NCBI GenBank assembly: GCA_032718565.1
Contig: JAVGVS010000791.1
Coordinates: 36,577 to 100,576 of the forward strand
Source of the DNA: Distichodus sexfasciatus
Taxonomy: Eukaryota > Chordata > Actinopteri > Characiformes > Distichodontidae
Length of the DNA: 64,000 nucleotides
Direction: 5' to 3'
Below, one piece after another: positions 22,854 through 34,735 of the stretch; positions within the stretch are counted from its first letter, which is position 1; each line of letters opens with the position of its first letter. The notes under the pieces were generated by a model. The model did no database searches, was not told where the DNA came from, and was given only the letters and a program-made list of their open reading frames with translations. A program made the position numbers and the translations under genes.

Positions 22854-24379
22854 CAGTCCTGATCAAAAGTTTAAGACCACTTGAAAATGGCAAAAATCAT
22901 ATTTTGCATGGTTGGATCTTAACAAGGTTCCAAGTAGAGCTTTAACATGCAACAAGAAGAATTGGGAGTGAGACAAAACATTTTTTTGAGCATGTAATTT
23001 ATTGAAAATTACGCTTAAACTGAAACAGGCTGTTTTACAGCCGATCAAAAATTTAGGACCACACCTCCAAAAAAACCTGCAAACCCCCCCAAAACAGAAA
23101 ACAAAGTTCCAAACATGAACACAGTACTGAGTAGGTCTACCGTAATTGTTGATCACTTCAAAAATTTGTTGCGGCATGCTTGATGCAAGCATTTCCATGA
23201 GGTGAGTGGGAACATTTCTCTAAGTGGTGAAAATGGCCGCACGAAGGGCATCTACTGTCTGGAACTGTTGTCCATTTTTGTAAACTTCCCTTGCCATCCA
23301 TCCCCAAAGGTTCTCAATTGGATTTAGATCAGCGGAACACTCAGGATGTCCAGAAGAGTGATGTTATTCTCCTGGAAGAAGTCCCTTGTCCTGCGGGCAT
23401 TGTGTACTGGAGCGTTGTCCTGTTGAAAAACCCAGTCGTTACCACACAGACGAGGGACCTCAGTCATGAGGGATGCTTTCTGCAACATCTGGACATAGCC
23501 AGCAGCCATTTGACTCCCCTGCATCTCCTGAAGCTCCATTGTTCCACTGAAGGAAAAAGCACCCCGGACCATTATGGCGCCCCCTCCACTGTGGCGTAGA
23601 AAACATCTCAGGTGCTTGTCATGCCAGTAACGTTGGAAACCATCAAGGTTAAATTTTTTCTCATCAGAGAATAAAACGTTCTTCCACCTTTCAATGTCCC
23701 ATGTTTTGTGCTCTCTTGCAAAGTCCAAACGGTCAGTTTTGTGGCGTTCAAGGAGACGAGGCCTTTGAAGACGTTTTTTGTTTTTGAAGCCCTTCAGTCT
23801 CAGATGCCATCTGATGGTTATGGGGCTGCAGTCGGCACCAGTAACAGCCTTAATTTGGGTCAAGCTGTCCCAATTTGGGTCCAGTGTCTTGACGAACAGC
23901 CAATTGGATCCTCCGGCTCAGTGCTGGTGAAATTTTTTTGGGTCTTCCAGTTGACTTTTTTGTTCCATAACCCTCAGGATCATTTAAGAAATTCCAAATG
24001 ACTGTCTTACTGCGTCCCACCTCAGCAGTGATGGCGCGCTGCGAGAGACACTGCTTATGCAGTTCAAGAACCTGACCACGTTCAAAAAGGGAAAGTTTTT
24101 TTGCCTTTGCCATCAGAACGTCATGGCAGTGTGACTACCCAACAGAAAATGACAATGAATTCACATTTTTGCACAGACAGATTTGGCCTTTTAAAGGCAT
24201 GTGGTCCAAAATTTTTGATCAGCTGCAAAACAGCCTGTTTTAGTTTAAGCGTTGTTTTCAATAAATTACATGCTCAAAAAATGTTTTGTCTCACTCCCAT
24301 TTCTTCTTGTTGCATGTTGAAGCTCTACTTGGAACCTTGTTAAGATCCAACCATGCCAAATATGATTTTTTGCCATTTT
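22854..24379 (-). mobile_element. Tc1-like transposon 1 with long IR/DR ends
   Basis: The left end starts CAGTCCTGATCAAAAG after a TA. A second, inner copy (GATCAAAAATTTAGGACCAC) lies near 23043, the inverted-repeat/direct-repeat layout of many fish Tc1 elements. The right end mirrors the left for over 150 bp but stops at TTGCCATTTT, so the outer 30 bp or so are missing. Transposase lies inside on the minus strand. Confidence 0.88.
23260..24113 (-). pseudogene. Tc1 transposase, broken
   Basis: Starts at 24113 (MAKAKKLSLFERGQVLELH) with a paired helix-turn-helix and GRPKK hook, then shifts frame near 23855. Catalytic aspartates are visible in LFSDEKKFNLDG and FQQDNAPVHNA; the glutamate motif LNPIENLWG is in a further shifted frame near 23310. 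At least two frame breaks make it inactive. Confidence 0.85.
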
Positions 24380-24400
24380 ATATATATGTATTTATGTGTA

Positions 24401-25567
24401 TTGCACTGCTGCACATAAGTATTTGAACACCTGAGAAAATCAGTGTTAATATTTGGTACAGAAGCCTTTGTTTGCAATTACAGAGGTCAACGTTTCCCGT
24501 AGTTCTTGATCAGGTTTGCACATACTGCAACAGGGATTTTGGCCCACTCCTCCACACAGATCTCCTCTACATCTGTCAGGGCTGGTGCTGAGCAACACGG
24601 AGTTTCAGCTCCCTCCAAAGATTTTCGATTGGATTTATGTCTAGAGACTGGTTAGGCGCCATGTTGGAAAACCCAGCCACGACCCATCTTCAGTGCTCTG
24701 ACTCAGGGAAGGAGGTTGTTGCTCAAAATCTCACAATACATGGCCCCATTCAACCTCTCCTTAATACAGTGCAGTCGTCCTGTCCCCTTCGCAGAAAAGC
24801 AGCCCAAAGCATGATGTTTCCACCCCCATGCTTCACAGTAGGGATGGTGTTCTTTGGATGCAACTCCTCCTTCTTTTTCCTCCAAACACGGCGAGTGAAG
24901 TTTAGACCAAAAAGTTGTATTTTGGTCTCATCTGACCACATGACTTTCTCCCATGCCTCCTCTGGATCATCCAGATGGTCATTGGCAAACTTCAGACGGG
25001 CCTGGACATGTGATGACTTGAGCAGGGGAACCTTCCGTGCAGTGCGTGATTTGAAACCATGACGGCGTTGCGTTCTACCGACAGTGACCTTTAAAACTGT
25101 GGTCCCAGCTCTCTTCATGTCATTGACCAGCTCCTCCCGTGTAGTTGTGGGCTGATTCCTCACCTTTCTTATAATCAGTGATACCCTACGAGGTGAGATC
25201 TTGAATGGAGCCCCAGTCCGAGGGAGACTGACAGTCGTCTTTAGCCTCTTCCATTTTCTGACAATTGCTTCAACAGTTGATCTATTTTCACCAAGCTGCT
25301 TAGCAATTGCCCCGTAGCCCTTTCCAGCCTTGTGGAGGTCCACATTTTTGTCTCTGGTGTCTTTTGACAGCTCTTTGGTCTTGCCCATGGTAGTAGTTGG
25401 AGTCTGACTGACTGTGGGGTGGACAGGTGTCTTTAAAGAGCTCAGACAGGTGCAACTAATTAAGATTACTAAGTGGAGTAGAGGTGGACTTCTTAAAGGC
25501 AGAGTAACAGGTCTTTGAGAGCCAGAATTCAGATTGCCAGGTGTTCAAATAATGTGCAGCAGTGCAA
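24401..25567 (-). mobile_element. Tc1-like transposon 2
   Basis: Ends are inverted copies of TTGCACTGCTGCACATAAGT, with GTATTTGAACACCTG following on the left and matching CAGGTGTTCAAATAATGTGC on the right. It is a different family from element 1, sitting only about 20 bp away. Confidence 0.88.
24600..25388 (-). pseudogene. Tc1 transposase of element 2, broken by deletion
   Basis: ATG at 25388 (MGKTKELSKDTRDKNVDLH) opens 212 codons with two helix-turn-helix units and the first catalytic aspartate in MWSDETKIQLFG. Then comes a frame shift near 24760. The region that should hold the second aspartate (QQDNDPKH) is deleted; the glutamate motif DINPIENLWRELK follows near 24625. Defective. Confidence 0.85.
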
Positions 25568-25686
25568 TTCAAATAAATTCTTTACAAATCATGCTATGTG
25601 ATTTCCTGAATTTTTTTTACATTCTGTCCCTCACAGTGGGAATGCACCTACAATGTGAATTTCAGACCCCTCCATGATTTCTAAGT

Positions 25687-25690
25687 ATAC

Positions 25691-25731
<41 letters not shown>

Positions 25732-25786
25732 TACACATATCTATATATATATATCTATATATATATATATATATATATACACACTG
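25687..25786. repeat. compound AT/AC microsatellite
   Basis: Alternating TA runs flank a central AC run. Confidence 0.95.
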
Positions 25787-26263
25787 TACATCTTTCTGGG
25801 AGAAAACTACATTTCCCACAATCCCCTGTGCCGCGTCTTGGAGCTGCTTCAAAATAATGCTGTATAGCTGTAATGTGAGTAGAACACTGGTTGTTATTTA
25901 TCAAGTAAAATATGAGTTTTATCTGTAATAAAGGGGAAGATTTGACTGAACTGGAATTTTTGGCGTTCCATAATGCGAGCGCTCACATCGAGAAACGAGA
26001 GAAACCAGCAGAGCACGTTTCCATCACGAAGAATGCAATTTATGCATGTTTACGCATTTACGTCCGTTTCTCTGCACAGTGCTGTTTTTCTTGGGAACCA
26101 AACTATGTATTTTAATATCTGAATATTCAGTGATGGACTGCTCTTCCACTTTTAGTCTGCATATAAACATGTGGTAATTTCCAAATCAACCTCTTCTCCT
26201 CAGTTTTACATAGCGACTTGGGATGCTTTGCTCTCATTGGACAGAAACCAACAATCCTCAGTT

Positions 26264-26295
26264 CTGATTGGTCAGAATTCTGCTCACTTTAAAAA
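26264..26295 (+). promoter_or_regulatory. MHC class I A core promoter: Y-box and TATA-like element
   Basis: CTGATTGGTC at 26264-26273 matches the Y-box (inverted CCAAT, NF-Y site) of MHC promoters, and another ATTGG lies at 26236. TTTAAAAA at 26288 sits 15 bp further on and 50 bp before the start codon. I could not find a clear X-box. The upstream GAGAAACGAGAGAAACC (about 25989) resembles an interferon response element but has the wrong spacing. Confidence 0.5.
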
Positions 26296-26344
26296 GCACT
26301 ACTTGGTTTGCCTTGTTCTGGGAGTTAATTTAGACTCTTCTAAA

Positions 26345-28696
26345 ATGGAGAACACAATTACAGTGTTGAAAGTGGTTATTTTCCTCACATTTAATGTACA
26401 TCAAACATCAGCAGGTGAGTATAACTTTAAAGTTGTTCCTTATCAAACGAAACATAGATGACCTAAGTAGTCTGTGTATGTCCTCAAGCCTGCTTTAAGA
26501 AACACATTTATACATTACATTTAAACATCTTCAGACTAGTAACCCTATACTGTTATACTATTATATTGTATGGGTTGTAGTTTTAATTTAAAGTCTCTGA
26601 ATAATTACATTTAGAACAAGATGGAAGGAGTAAAACACGTAGATCTTGTTAGTTTCGGTTTTAACCTGTTAGTTAGATCTGCCTAGTGACTGATGACTTT
26701 TTGGAGGGTTGTCAGTAACTGTGAGCAGATTTTCTGGAGTAGCTTTAATAGAAAATATTAAAATGTGTTATTACTTTAACATATTTTACATGTTTAAGTC
26801 TAAATATATAGACTCTCTCTTTGTATTTGAAGTAGTTAAATTGTTTTTATTACATCATTTTTAATTGTTGTGCTCATTGTTTTTTCCTTCTGCCAGCCAC
26901 ACACTCTCTGCAGTACTTCTACACTGCAGTTACACCAGGAATAAATTTCCCAGAGTTCACTGTGGTTGGTATGGTGGATGGAGAGCAGTTTGTGTACTAT
27001 GACAGTAACATTAAAAAATTAGGGCCAAAGACAGAGTGGATAAAGAAGGTTGTGGCAGATGACCCAGACTACTGGAACAGAAATACAAAGATTGCACAGG
27101 GTAATCAGGAAATCTTCAAAGTCAATGTGGATACATTAATGGCACGCTTTAATCAGACTAAAGGTAAGCATAAACACATAAAACATTCATCACTACACAA
27201 CATCAATATTATTATAAACAAAATTAATTATTACAGTTCCACACAATGTCTTTTAACCACCCAATTATCTACAGTATATTAGACTTGTCATGTTTTACAG
27301 AGCAGCCTCTTTGGTTGCCATTGGCAATACTAATAGTAGGTAGCATATTCACGTTTCAAGTGCACTTCACAGTTTCACAGCTGTGATGTTATAAACCATT
27401 AATAAGTCTATAGGGGACAATATTATGTAGACACACACAACCTAGACACCATGAAAAGATCAAGAACAGAGATCCAGATGGACTTAGCCAGTATAAGATT
27501 CAGATGCTACAAATGATGGCATTTTAATGCAGGAACTCTAATAAATGCCAATAAATGTTTAAAGAAATAACATCATACAAAATGAAGGAAAAAAACAAAA
27601 CCAAAAACTGACCAGATAAAAACCCCAATTTGCTCAAGTCTAGAATGACTGGTAAATAAGTTACTAAGTATAGGTTTGAGATTCAAGATTCTTTATTTGT
27701 CACATGCATAATTATACAAGTACAATATGCAGTGAAATGTATCCTGAACTGCTCTGTTTGACTGTGCAACTGTAGAAAAAAGTTCAAAAAAATAATGATT
27801 AGAATATAAAAAGATAAAATATTTGATAAAGTAATCAGTGACTGCAATTGGTAGTTTGTTGTTCATCCAGAGTTTGTACATTAGTAGAAAATAACATTTC
27901 CTTTTAATTATGTTGCAAAATATATTATATTGTTTGATTTAATTTGTGAATGAGTTTTTTCTGACTGTGGTGTGAATTATATTACAGAATGGATGTTGAA
28001 TTACAACTAATTGTAATCAAACTTTAAGTATCTAGAAATCTCCCTGACCACAGAAGGACAAGGCATACAATTCTGTTCTGAAAGAGACTCAAAAGAAAGA
28101 GCATCAGTTTAGGAAATCAAAGCTGTTTTCAGTAAAACTACACAAATCTCATACATTCCTTAAAGTGACTATTCATAAAATTTTTGTTATTAATAATCAT
28201 TAATGGAATGAGCTTTGAAGTTTGGAATGTAGTCCAAACTGGTTGCCATGGTGATGAATCTGTTGATCCTCACCTCAGTGGTAAATAATGGTGTGATCAT
28301 GTTTGTGTCTCTGCAGGAGTTCATACAGTGCAGACAATGTACGGCTGTGAGCTGGATGATGACGGCACCAAGAGAGGATACATGCAGTATGGTTATGATG
28401 GAGAAGATTTCATCAGTCTGGATCTGAACACACTCACATATGTTGCAGCTAATGCTAAAGCTTTTATCACCAAACACAAGTGGGAAGTTACTGGAGCTGT
28501 AGCTACTCAGACTAAGAACTACCTGGAGAACACCTGTATCGAGTGGCTTCAGAAGTATGTTGCTTACGGCAGAGACACTCTGGAGAGGAAAGGTAGAGTG
28601 TGATATGATCTGTTAGTGTAACCGCTGCTGTTCGCACACATACAGACGCACACACACACTGACTCTCTCTCACACACACACAGACACACACACACA

Positions 28697-28742
<46 letters not shown>

Positions 28743-31352
28743 GAATCCTTCACTTCCTTTCCGTTAAGATTTCTTCCTTAAAATCCTTAAAAAGTACAGA
28801 TTCTGCTCATCACACAAACAAAAATATAACGAGATATTAATACTCTCTCTCTCTCTCCCTCTCCCTCTCAGTGCGTCCTGAGGTGTCTGTGTTCCAGAAG
28901 GACTCCTCTTCTCCAGTGGTGTGTCATGCTACAGGTTTCTTCCCCAAACAAGTGATGATCATCTGGAAGAAGGATGGACAGGACCTGAATGAGGACGTGG
29001 AGCTCCGAGAGACGCTAGTCAACCATGATGGAAACTACCAGAAGAGAAGCATTCTGAACGTTTCACCTGAGGATCTGAAAAACCATGAGTACACCTGTGT
29101 GGTTCAACACATCAGCCTGGATGAGGAGATGGTATTGAATGTGACTGATCGCAGAATCCTGTCAGGTAGAACCATTATTTACACTTTGATATCTGTTTTT
29201 ACGGTTTGATGATTATGATCCTGCACTGATTAAATCACTGGTTTCAGATTGAAGACTTCCCTCATTGTTGGATTTGTCATCTGGAGGAAAAAGGAGGATG
29301 TTAAGAAAGAAAAGCAGATAAAGTCCACTTCCAACACTTTATTATCTTCTTCACCTTTCCCAAACTGTGAGGTCTTAAAAAGGACCAGACCACTTCTGCC
29401 ATTTTGTGTCATTATGAACGTGCAGGGTTTATTTGCGGAATTATTTGTGTGAGTTGACTGTTAAGGCAGATAATAAGTCCATTTTATACACTTCATTTAT
29501 TTTTCCTTCCTTTGAGCATGAGCTAGATACTTAATGTTGTACAAATGACATATTTATAAATACATTATTCATCTCACTTTCAGGCATAAAATCTGATTTG
29601 AAATACAGCACAGGTAAGTGAGCAATGACATTACTTAATGTTTCCTTCAACATTAATATTATGTTTTTTTAATGTTGTTTAGTTATTTTTAGCAACGTGT
29701 TTTAAAGTATTGTGTAGTAACCTAAAGGAGTTTTTCATAATTAAATTTTCTGTGCATTCGTTCAATTTATTCAATTTAGTCTTGATAGTTAAATAAGTTC
29801 ACAAATTGAAAATGAATGAGATTATATACATTTAAGTTCCACTGAAAAATCGTATATACTTGTTTTCTTTACCCACTATCTTTTATTCATTATGAGTTAA
29901 TATTATTAATATTATATTATATTATAACGCGCCTGAGTGAAGAATTATAATAGTGCTTAATAATAGTGCTTAGGGATTTTTTTTCTCCAAAGTAGTTAAG
30001 GACTATGTCTCTGAGTCTTAATTAACCACCTAAAGAGTTGGAAAATGTATTTTCCAATGCAGGCCATTGATTGCAAGCAAGATTTGTTAATTTGCTCACA
30101 AAAAAGTAATTCAACAAATTCAACAAATTATTTCAAGACCATGTTGCAAAAATGATTACACCCCCATTGAATGTCTCAGGAGCAAAGGCTAAATTTTAAA
30201 ATTCTAAGGTTGACAAGGTTGAAGAAAATTGCCATGCAAGTTGACTGCAGAAAGAAGCAGAAAGCCAAACTTGGGTGACTGTTTCCCGTGACACAATATG
30301 GCATACACTGCAGAGGAATGGCATGCACGGGTGTCCTCCACAAAGGGAGCCTCTCCTAAAGCGCATGCACAAAAAAGAATCTAGAATTTGCCAGGTTCCA
30401 TGCTGAAGAAGATGAAGACTACTGGTGCTCTATACTCTGGAGTGTTGAGACCAAGATAAATGGTTTTGGAACTGATGACTTCACAACTGTTTGGTGTCGC
30501 AGTGATGAGAAGTATTAAGTAAAATGCATGGTTCCTACAGTGAAACATGGTGCTGGCAGTGTCCTTATGTGGGGCTGCATGAGTGCTGCTGGTGTCAGGG
30601 AGCTGCATTTTAATGATGGTTTCATGAATTCACAGATATACTGCTCTATATTAAAAGTGAAGATGCTACCATCACTACATGTCCTTGGTCGTTGTGTACT
30701 TTTGCAACATGACCAAGTGATCCAAGACACACATCTAAGGCCACTGGTGTATTTCTGAAGAACATAGTGAACAAGTATGTCTCCTGAACTGAACTCAATT
30801 GAACACCTGTGGGGAATTCTGAAGAGGCAAGTTGAGTATCACTCTCCACCCAGCATCCAGGCTCCAAAAGAGGTCATTCTTGAAGAATGGAAAAAGATAG
30901 ATGTTGTAAAATGTCACCAACTTGTTGATTCCATGCCTAGAAGACGTGGTGCTGTCATTAAAAATCATGGAGGTCACACAAATTACCAGATGTAGTAGTT
31001 GTTGTGGGGTGTATTCATTTTTGCATCACCTAATTTGAAACTGAAGATTTTGTAATCTGTTATATTATTAATCTTACTCTCATGTTCATAAGTTAAGCAT
31101 ATGTTTTTGTCCAAAAAAAATGGAAATCGAAACTTGGAAAGGTAAATTGCTCTTGTGTTCATTGAGATATTGATTAAAATCCCACTTTTCAAAGGGACTG
31201 TAATCATTTATACTGAGCACTGTATATGAATAATTATTTAATTTGATGTTTTGCTTATGTTTCTTATCAAACTTTCTTTCACAGACACTGTATCATATAC
31301 AGATTTCAACTGCTCTAGCTATTCTGAGAAACCACTTCTAAGTAAAAGGTGA
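26345..31352 (+). CDS. MHC class I alpha chain A (U-type), membrane exon defective
   Basis: Exons: signal 26345-26414, alpha1 26897-27163, alpha2 28317-28592, alpha3 28872-29165, then a broken membrane exon near 29248-29310, tail exons 29584-29613 and 31285-31352. All good junctions are phase 1. Alpha1 (THSLQYFYTAV, ending NQTK with the usual N-glycan site) and alpha2 (MYGCELDDDG, ITKHKW, NYLENTC, YVAYGRDTL) keep the residues that bind peptide ends: Tyr7, Arg84 (fish type), Thr143, Lys146, Trp147, Tyr159, Tyr171. Alpha3 is a normal Ig C1 domain with its cysteine pair. Joining alpha3 to the acceptor at 29247 gives GAT-TGA, a stop, and the only hydrophobic remnant (SLIVGFVIWRKK) is short and out of frame. 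Product would be soluble; skipping straight to 29584 keeps frame and is also soluble. Presentation to T cells is the family role. Confidence 0.82.
27675..27745 (-). mobile_element. LINE 3' tail, minus orientation, in MHC A intron
   Basis: Reverse complement contains a tail like ...CATTTCACTGCATATTGTAC...GTGACAAATAAAGAATCTTG, the common 3' end of teleost L2-type elements. The same family occurs at 33276-33527. Confidence 0.55.
28635..28742. repeat. CA/CT microsatellite in MHC A intron
   Basis: Alternating CACACA and CTCTCT runs between alpha2 and alpha3; a shorter CT run (28842-28869) forms the alpha3 acceptor tract. Confidence 0.92.
30080..31222 (+). mobile_element. Tc1-like transposon 3, decayed, inside MHC A intron
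   Basis: Right end TTTATACTGAGCACTG then TA at 31223; a partial left match (ATGATTACACCCCCATTGAA) lies near 30153. Plus-strand remnants include GSVLMWGCMSAAGV, then LNSIEHLWGILKRQVE with the catalytic glutamate. Many stops. It separates the two tail exons of MHC A without disturbing their splice sites. Confidence 0.78.
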
Positions 31353-31762
31353 AGGACTGCAGAGATGAGAAAAAGAAAAGCTTCCCAAACATACCTTCAT
31401 TATATTTAAGCTATATAGGCTATACTATAAAGGGTGTAGGAGAGTCTGCTAAAATGGCTTAAATGTAAATGAAAGTGTTTCTCCCAGGAGAAAAAGCCCC
31501 AAATATATGACCTTCAAACCAGGCTTTATTCACTGTGCCACTGTCCCTTAATTGCACAAACTTTCACATACACTACCGCTCAAAGGTTTGGGACCACTTG
31601 GAAATGTCTTCTTTTTATGCTTCATCATGAATTTCATAACTTGGCTTTGAAGAAATGTTAATAATTTTGGTTTTTAAATTCCTTTGCACATATAATACAT
31701 TTAATACATTATATACAATATAATACATTTTGCGTTGTTCATGTTTGTTTAACTGTCTACAC

Positions 31763-32015
31763 CAGGGGTGGGGAGTTAATACTAGATGTTACTATTAAGC
31801 ATAAGGGCATATCTTCATGTAATATTTTTTGACATTCTTGTAACAACAAAAGTAATATTGAAATATGTATTCTAAAAAGGAAAAATTTTCATTGTTCACA
31901 TTAAAATTAAAAGCAATGCAGTTGAATGGTGTTGTTTGTTATTTCACGCTGTCCTCAGGCCAGGGACAGACAAAGGGTCTGATGTGGCCCACGGGCCGGG
32001 CAATGCCCAGGTCTG
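31763..32015. mobile_element. hAT-like miniature element 1
   Basis: Begins CAGGGGTGGGGAG and ends GCCCAGGTCTG. Flanked by 8-bp near-identical duplications GTCTACAC (31755-31762) and GTCTATAC (32016-32023), the target length of hAT transposons. About 253 bp, no coding capacity. Confidence 0.65.
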
Positions 32016-33046
32016 GTCTATACAATGGCAAAAACATACTGATAAATCATTGAGTTAAACTATAAAAGATAAAAAAATATATATCAGCATCCTGTAATTT
32101 TATCTTGTGCAAGATGAATTGAATGTTCTGTAAATACATTACAAATTTCCTAATGTAAATAAATAAAAAGTACAGTAATGTCTTAACAATAATTTTAAAG
32201 CATGAAATCTCAATTCATGCTTTAATTCAATTATATTTATATAGTGCTCTTAACAACAGTTATTGTCACAAAGCACTTTACATATAACTGGCCCAAACTC
32301 CCCAACAAGCAAGCCTGGGGCAAGAGTGGCAAGGAGCAGCTCCCTCTATTACGAAGAAACTTTGAGAGGAACCAAAACTTCTGGCAGTGCTTAAGTAACT
32401 ATGGCAGCCTGGCTAAAAGGGAGAGCTGGAAGGTAGCACAGACATGAGGGCTTTCTAGGGGTCTCTGCGTCACACCAAACCGCCGTCAACAAACTTGAGC
32501 AATCAGCGAGAGTGGTAGGGTGACAGCACCAATTCCCTCCTTCACCTTTATTCTTAAATGAACATGAACCCCCAGATCTCACCTTTTACCTAAGAAAAAG
32601 GGACTTTTAATATCCAAAGGCCTGACTAAAGAGGTAAGTCTTAAGCCTTGACTTAAAAGCAGAGACTGTTTCTGAGCTCTGAATGCTAATACAGTCGTAT
32701 GAAAAAGTTTGGGAACCCCTCTCAGCCTACATAATAATTTACTTTCAACAAAAAAGATAATAGTGGTATGTCTTTTATTTCCTAGGAACAGCTGAGTACT
32801 GAGTACTGATGTTTTAGGAACAAAGATTTTTAGTGAAGCAGTATTTAGTTGCATGAAATTAAAAACTGGCTGTGCAAAAATTTGGGTACCCTTGTAATTT
32901 TGCTGATTTGAATGCATGTAACTGCTCAATACTGGTTACTTGCAACACCAAATTGGTTGGATTAGCTTGTTAAGCCTTGAACTTCATAGACAGGTGTGGC
33001 CAATCATGAGAAAAGGTATTTAAGGTGGGCAACTGCAAGTTGTGCT

Positions 33047-34318
33047 TCTCTTTGACTCTCCTCTTTGACTCTCCTCTGAAGAGTGACATCCTGGGATCCT
33101 CAAAGCAACTAAGATTGTTCAGTATCATGGTTTAGGGGAGGGCTACAAAAAGCTCTCTCAGAGGTTTAAACTGTCAGTTTCAACTGTAAGGAATGTAATC
33201 AGGAAATGGAAGGCCACAGGCACAATTGCTGTTAAACCCAGGTCTGGCAGGCCAAGAAAAATACAGCAGCAGAATTAAATATGTATACTCTTTTTACTCC
33301 TTGCCTTCTGCACATAGGTAGTTCTATTGTATATAAGAAACAGTTATTTAAACAGTTATTTATTTTTATCTTTATTCCCTTATTTCCTTTTCAAGTTTGT
33401 ATTGTAATTATTTTTATTTTAATTTTGCTTAAATTGCACAGTGAGAAGCGGATCAGAATACATTTCGCTGCATGTTGTACCTGTATAATTTGCATGTGAC
33501 AAATTAAGAGTCTTGAATTTTGAATACGGAGGATTGTGAGAATGATTATGGACAACCCACAGATCACCTCCAAAGACCTGCAAGGACATCTTGCTGCAGA
33601 TGGTGTGTCTGTACATCGTTCCACAATTCAGCGCAATTTGCACAAAGAACATCTGTGTGGTAGGGTGATGAGAAAGAAGCCCTTTCTGCACTCAAACAGT
33701 TGTATGCAAAAGCTCATTTAGACAAGACAGATTCATTTTGGAACAAAGCGCTTTGGACTGATGAGACAAAAATCGAGCTATTTGGTCGTAACAAAAAGCG
33801 CTTTGCATGGCAGAAGAAGAACACCGCATTCCAAGAAAAACACCTGCTACCTACTGTCAAATTTGGTGGAGGTTCCACCATGCTGTGGGGCTGTGTGGCT
33901 AGCACAGGGACTGGAGCCCTTGTTAAAGTTGAGGGTCAGATGAAATCAACCCAGTATCAACAAATTCTTCAGGATAATGTTCAAGCATCAGTCACAAAGT
34001 TGAAGTTATGCAGGGGTTGGATATTCCATCAAGACAATGACCCAAAACAAATCTACAAAGGCATTCATGCAGAGGGAGAAGTACAATGTTCTGGAATGGC
34101 CATCACAGTCCCCTGACTTGAATGTCATCGAAAATCTATATGACGATTTGAAGCAGGCTGTCCATGCTCGGCAACCATCAAATTTAACTGAACTGGAGAG
34201 ATTTTGTATGGAAGAATGGTCAAAAATACCTCCATCCAGAATCCAGACACTCATCAAATGCTATAAGAGATGTCTAGAGGCTGTTATATCTGCAAAAGGA
34301 GGCTCAATTAAGTATTGA
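33047..34318 (+). pseudogene. Tc1 transposase of element 4, broken
   Basis: All three catalytic motifs are visible: LWTDETKIELFG, IFHQDNDPK and DLNVIENLYDDLK, ending at KGGSIKY and stop at 34318. There are frame shifts near 33710 and 34050, stops in the first third, and the LINE insertion. Inactive. Confidence 0.85.
33276..33527 (+). mobile_element. LINE 3' tail inserted in Tc1 element 4
   Basis: Insertion of about 250 bp between the two halves of the transposase DNA-binding region. It ends with ACATTTCGCTGCATGTTGTA, then GTGACAAATTAAGAGTCTTG, the same tail family as at 27.7 kb. Confidence 0.65.
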
Positions 34319-34735
34319 TGTAATATCTCTGTTGTGGTGCCCAAATTTATGCACCTGTCTAATTTGTTATGATGCATATTGCATATTTTCTGTTAATCCA
34401 ATAAACTTAATGTTACTGCTGAAATACTACTGTTTCTATATGTCATGACATACAATAAAAAAGGAAGTTGCTTCTTTGAAAGCTCAGCCAATGATAAACA
34501 AAAATCCCAAAAATTAAGAGGGTTCCCAAACTTTTTCATATGACTGTAGGAAATGTATTCCATACGGCAACCTTAGTGGGTTAATGTGTCCTCTCATTTT
34601 TAGCAGTTTCAGATGACTATTCAGAGGATAAATCTTGACGTCTGCAGATGACAACAGAAGTGCGGCTCATGTCCAATAAACTAATAAGACTTTACTGTTG
34701 GTTGCAGTCACCTTTTTGTGGGAGTGGCCAAATAG

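Larger units (their letters stand above)
32692..34546 (+). mobile_element. Tc1-like transposon 4, complete ends
   Basis: Left end CAGTCGTATGAAAAAGTTTG and right end CAAACTTTTTCATATGACTG are inverted copies, each next to TA (32690-32691 and 34547-34548). Transposase is on the plus strand and a LINE tail is inserted inside. Confidence 0.92.
32225..34650. repeat. teleost interspersed repeat, split by Tc1 element 4
   Basis: TTATATTTATATAGTGCTCTTAA then GTCACAAAGCACTTTACA at 32228-32283 is a common fish dispersed repeat. Its sequence runs to 32691 and resumes at 34547 (GGAAATGTATTCCATACGGC). Class uncertain. Confidence 0.45.

Noticed and set aside
25631..25928. Tyr/Ile and Thr/His repeat ORFs
   Set aside because: Translation of an AT/AC microsatellite.
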